Shown here: positions 62,712-64,000 of the stretch, one piece after another
Position numbering within the stretch: the first letter of the stretch is position 1
Layout of the letters: every line of letters begins with the position of its first letter
NCBI GenBank assembly: GCA_034440255.1
Contig: JAWXBU010000160.1
Location: 27,508-91,507 of the forward strand
Source of the DNA: JAEUIA01 sp034440255
GTDB taxonomy: Bacteria > Planctomycetota > UBA1135 > GCA-002686595
Direction of reading: 5' to 3'
DNA length: 64,000 nucleotides
Program-made: the position numbers and the translations under genes
Notes under the pieces: generated by a model
The model's database searches: none
Seen by the model: the letters and a program-made list of their open reading frames with translations, nothing else
What the model was told of the DNA's origin: nothing

Positions 62712-63638
62712 TCACGGAACCCAGGTCACCGAGACGCCATTCGTCAAGTTGTCGAAGATGGCGAGGCCCGAACACGACGGCGGATTCACGCGGAACCAAG
62801 CCTGATAGTGATACGTGCCGGGCGTAACGGAGCCGGCGAAGCTGATCGACGGATCACCCGGTTCGGGAAAGCCCGCTTGTCCGTTGCACGTGGCCTTGAC
62901 GTTCATGCGCGTGAGCGCACCGGTCACGCACAGGAGGCCGGCGCCGAAGGGAATGCCGTTGCCGCCCGCCATCGGAGTCGTGCCTTGGAAGAACAACACG
63001 AACGTGCTCGACGGCAGACGCAACGCGTGCAGCACGAGGTTGTCGTTCGCGATGCTCGGCGTCGGCGCGGACGGCGGACCGGCATAACCGACGAGGCGAC
63101 CGCCGATGCCCGGTCCGTGCTGGCAGCCCTCGTTGTCGCCGACGGCGCTGAAGTTCGCGCACGGGCAGGCCGCGCCGCTGCCGTCGCCGTAGCAGAACGT
63201 GACTTGATCCGGCGCGAGATTGATCTGTCCGCGGATCTCACCGCCCGGGTTGACCGTCGTGTGCACGTTGAAGTAGGAGTTGCCCGGCAGCACTTGCAGC
63301 GTCTGCGCCGGCGTCATCGCCCACGTGCCGCACTTGGGCGTGCCCAACGGCTGCGCGTGCAGGACGCCCGCGTTGAAGCCGGGCGTCGCGAAGCCGTGGA
63401 TGTGCGCCGCGTTCTCGGCCGAAGTCAGGTTCTGATAGAGCACGCGATAGTCGAGCGTGTTCGCGGCGACGTCGATCGCGGCAAAGCCGAGTCCGGTCCC
63501 CGGAGACGTATTCGTCGGCACCTCCTGCGCGGCGTTCAAGCGCGCGAGGCGCGCAACCGTCTGCGCGGGCGCGAGCGCGGCGAGCGAAGCGGTGCACACC
63601 AGAGTCGGAAGGAGCAAACGCACGGATGCATGAACCAT
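62712..63638 (-). CDS. Secreted CHRD-domain protein with planctomycete Cys-rich C-terminal domain
   Basis: 308 residues. The start is the ATG at 63638 (GAGG 7 bp before it), which opens a signal peptide (VRLLLPTLVCTASLAALAPA). Residues ~25-140 form a CHRD domain: LNAAQEVPTNTSPGTGLGFA, NAAHIHGFATPGFNAGV, and NVHTTVNPGGEIRGQIN. Then FCYGDGSGAACPCANFS and GCQHGPGIGGRL start a Cys-rich beta-sandwich-like tail found on many secreted proteins of Saltatorellus-like planctomycetes, perhaps a sorting or anchoring module. Function of the pair unknown. Confidence 0.8.
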   Translation of the reverse strand: MVHASVRLLLPTLVCTASLAALAPAQTVARLARLNAAQEVPTNTSPGTGLGFAAIDVAANTLDYRVLYQNLTSAENAAHIHGFATPGFNAGVLHAQPLGTPKCGTWAMTPAQTLQVLPGNSYFNVHTTVNPGGEIRGQINLAPDQVTFCYGDGSGAACPCANFSAVGDNEGCQHGPGIGGRLVGYAGPPSAPTPSIANDNLVLHALRLPSSTFVLFFQGTTPMAGGNGIPFGAGLLCVTGALTRMNVKATCNGQAGFPEPGDPSISFAGSVTPGTYHYQAWFRVNPPSCSGLAIFDNLTNGVSVTWVP

Positions 63639-64000
63639 GGGGGAGCCTCGAAAGAGTGCACGCGCGATCAACGACACCGTGTCGCGTCACGCGCGCGCCA
63701 GGCAGATGGTAGAGGGGCGGGGACCGGGCGGGGTGGAGAAACGCACGCGTGCCGCGCAAAGTCGGCGGTTGCCCTCATTTCAGTGAGCCCACGTGCCCGT
63801 GACCAGCGTAGCCCGCGTGACCGCGCCGGGCGTGCGGACTGTTGCGTAACGCGTTTCGAGAAACGTTCCGCGCCGCTCAGCCGGCAGTTCGAGGGCGCTT
63901 TCGATCGTACGGTGCCAGGTACAACCCCGACGGTTCGCGCTGGCCGCTGATCGTGTGTGTACCGAGCCAGAGCAATTTTTCCCCGATGCGCTGCTACCAA
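63639..64000. other. Right-edge intergenic region
   Basis: 362 bp without a gene that I can support. It should hold the promoter of the CHRD gene. Near the edge (63910-63920) is a GGTGCCAGGTAC string similar to the motif seen at 38.7 kb and 61.18 kb. Confidence 0.5.

Noticed and set aside
1..64000. CRISPR array
   Set aside because: No regularly spaced direct repeats of 23-40 bp with unique spacers were seen anywhere.
63668..64000. A 110-codon minus-strand frame at the right edge
   Set aside because: Arg/Ala/Ser-rich with no motif or ribosome-binding site; cut by the window edge and probably non-coding.

Overview
The window is GC-rich, densely coded chromosomal DNA from a bacterium, most likely a planctomycete (Planctomycetota) of the Saltatorellus/Pla163-type lineages. 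The clues are secreted proteins ending in a Cys-rich 'CYGDGSG...CPC' domain (62712-63638), a secreted beta-helix protein of the style common in that lineage, remnants of a large-ECF sigma factor, and frequent GTG starts with 4-bp GTGA/ATGA gene overlaps. Housekeeping genes (rpsU, rsgA, rarA, recD2, ligA, cdd, groES-groEL, a tRNA-Val) place it on the main chromosome. The assignment comes from protein style, not from a computed phylogeny.

Region 1 (1-23.7 kb) is an exopolysaccharide locus: a Wzx-type flippase (cut by the window edge), GT2, WecG/TagA and GT4 glycosyltransferases, an AsnB amidotransferase, and an export set of Wza-like protein, Wzz-like protein and a CpsD-like ATPase. Inside it lies a compact hybrid NRPS-PKS line with its own phosphopantetheinyl transferase (7380-19163). 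The NRPS reads formyltransferase - half condensation domain - adenylation domain split by a luciferase-like monooxygenase - carrier protein. The PKS reads KS-AT-KR-DH-ACP-TE. The adenylation pocket residues read by eye suggest glycine. This is the most interesting system in the window.

Region 2 (23.8-32.6 kb) is mostly housekeeping: DUF2752 membrane protein, RsgA, a SpoU/TrmH methyltransferase, RarA, an MFS transporter, RecD2, ribosomal protein bS21 and an RluA-type pseudouridine synthase.

Region 3 (32.6-45 kb) mixes a decaying VapBC-like toxin-antitoxin pair, a phospholipase-D-like protein, an ABC exporter whose two genes are separated by three others, a 126-bp long hairpin repeat, a radical-SAM-like protein without its cluster cysteines, a di-haem cytochrome, a transglutaminase gene broken by an amber codon, and a secreted beta-helix protein.

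Region 4 (45-51 kb) holds groES-groEL followed, on the same strand, by two truncated groEL 3' copies. These are interleaved with two AAA/DUF4143 ATPase genes, a layout that looks like repeated recombination at groEL.

Region 5 (51-60.4 kb) carries a stand-alone receiver protein, a dead DUF433 gene, and a run of intact metabolic genes ending in a sigma factor. Region 6 (60.4-62.7 kb), after the tRNA-Val, is a graveyard: a sigma-factor fragment, an IS91-type transposase remnant and a TfoX-domain gene with amber codons, part of it bracketed by 53-bp direct repeats. A CHRD-domain secreted protein closes the window.
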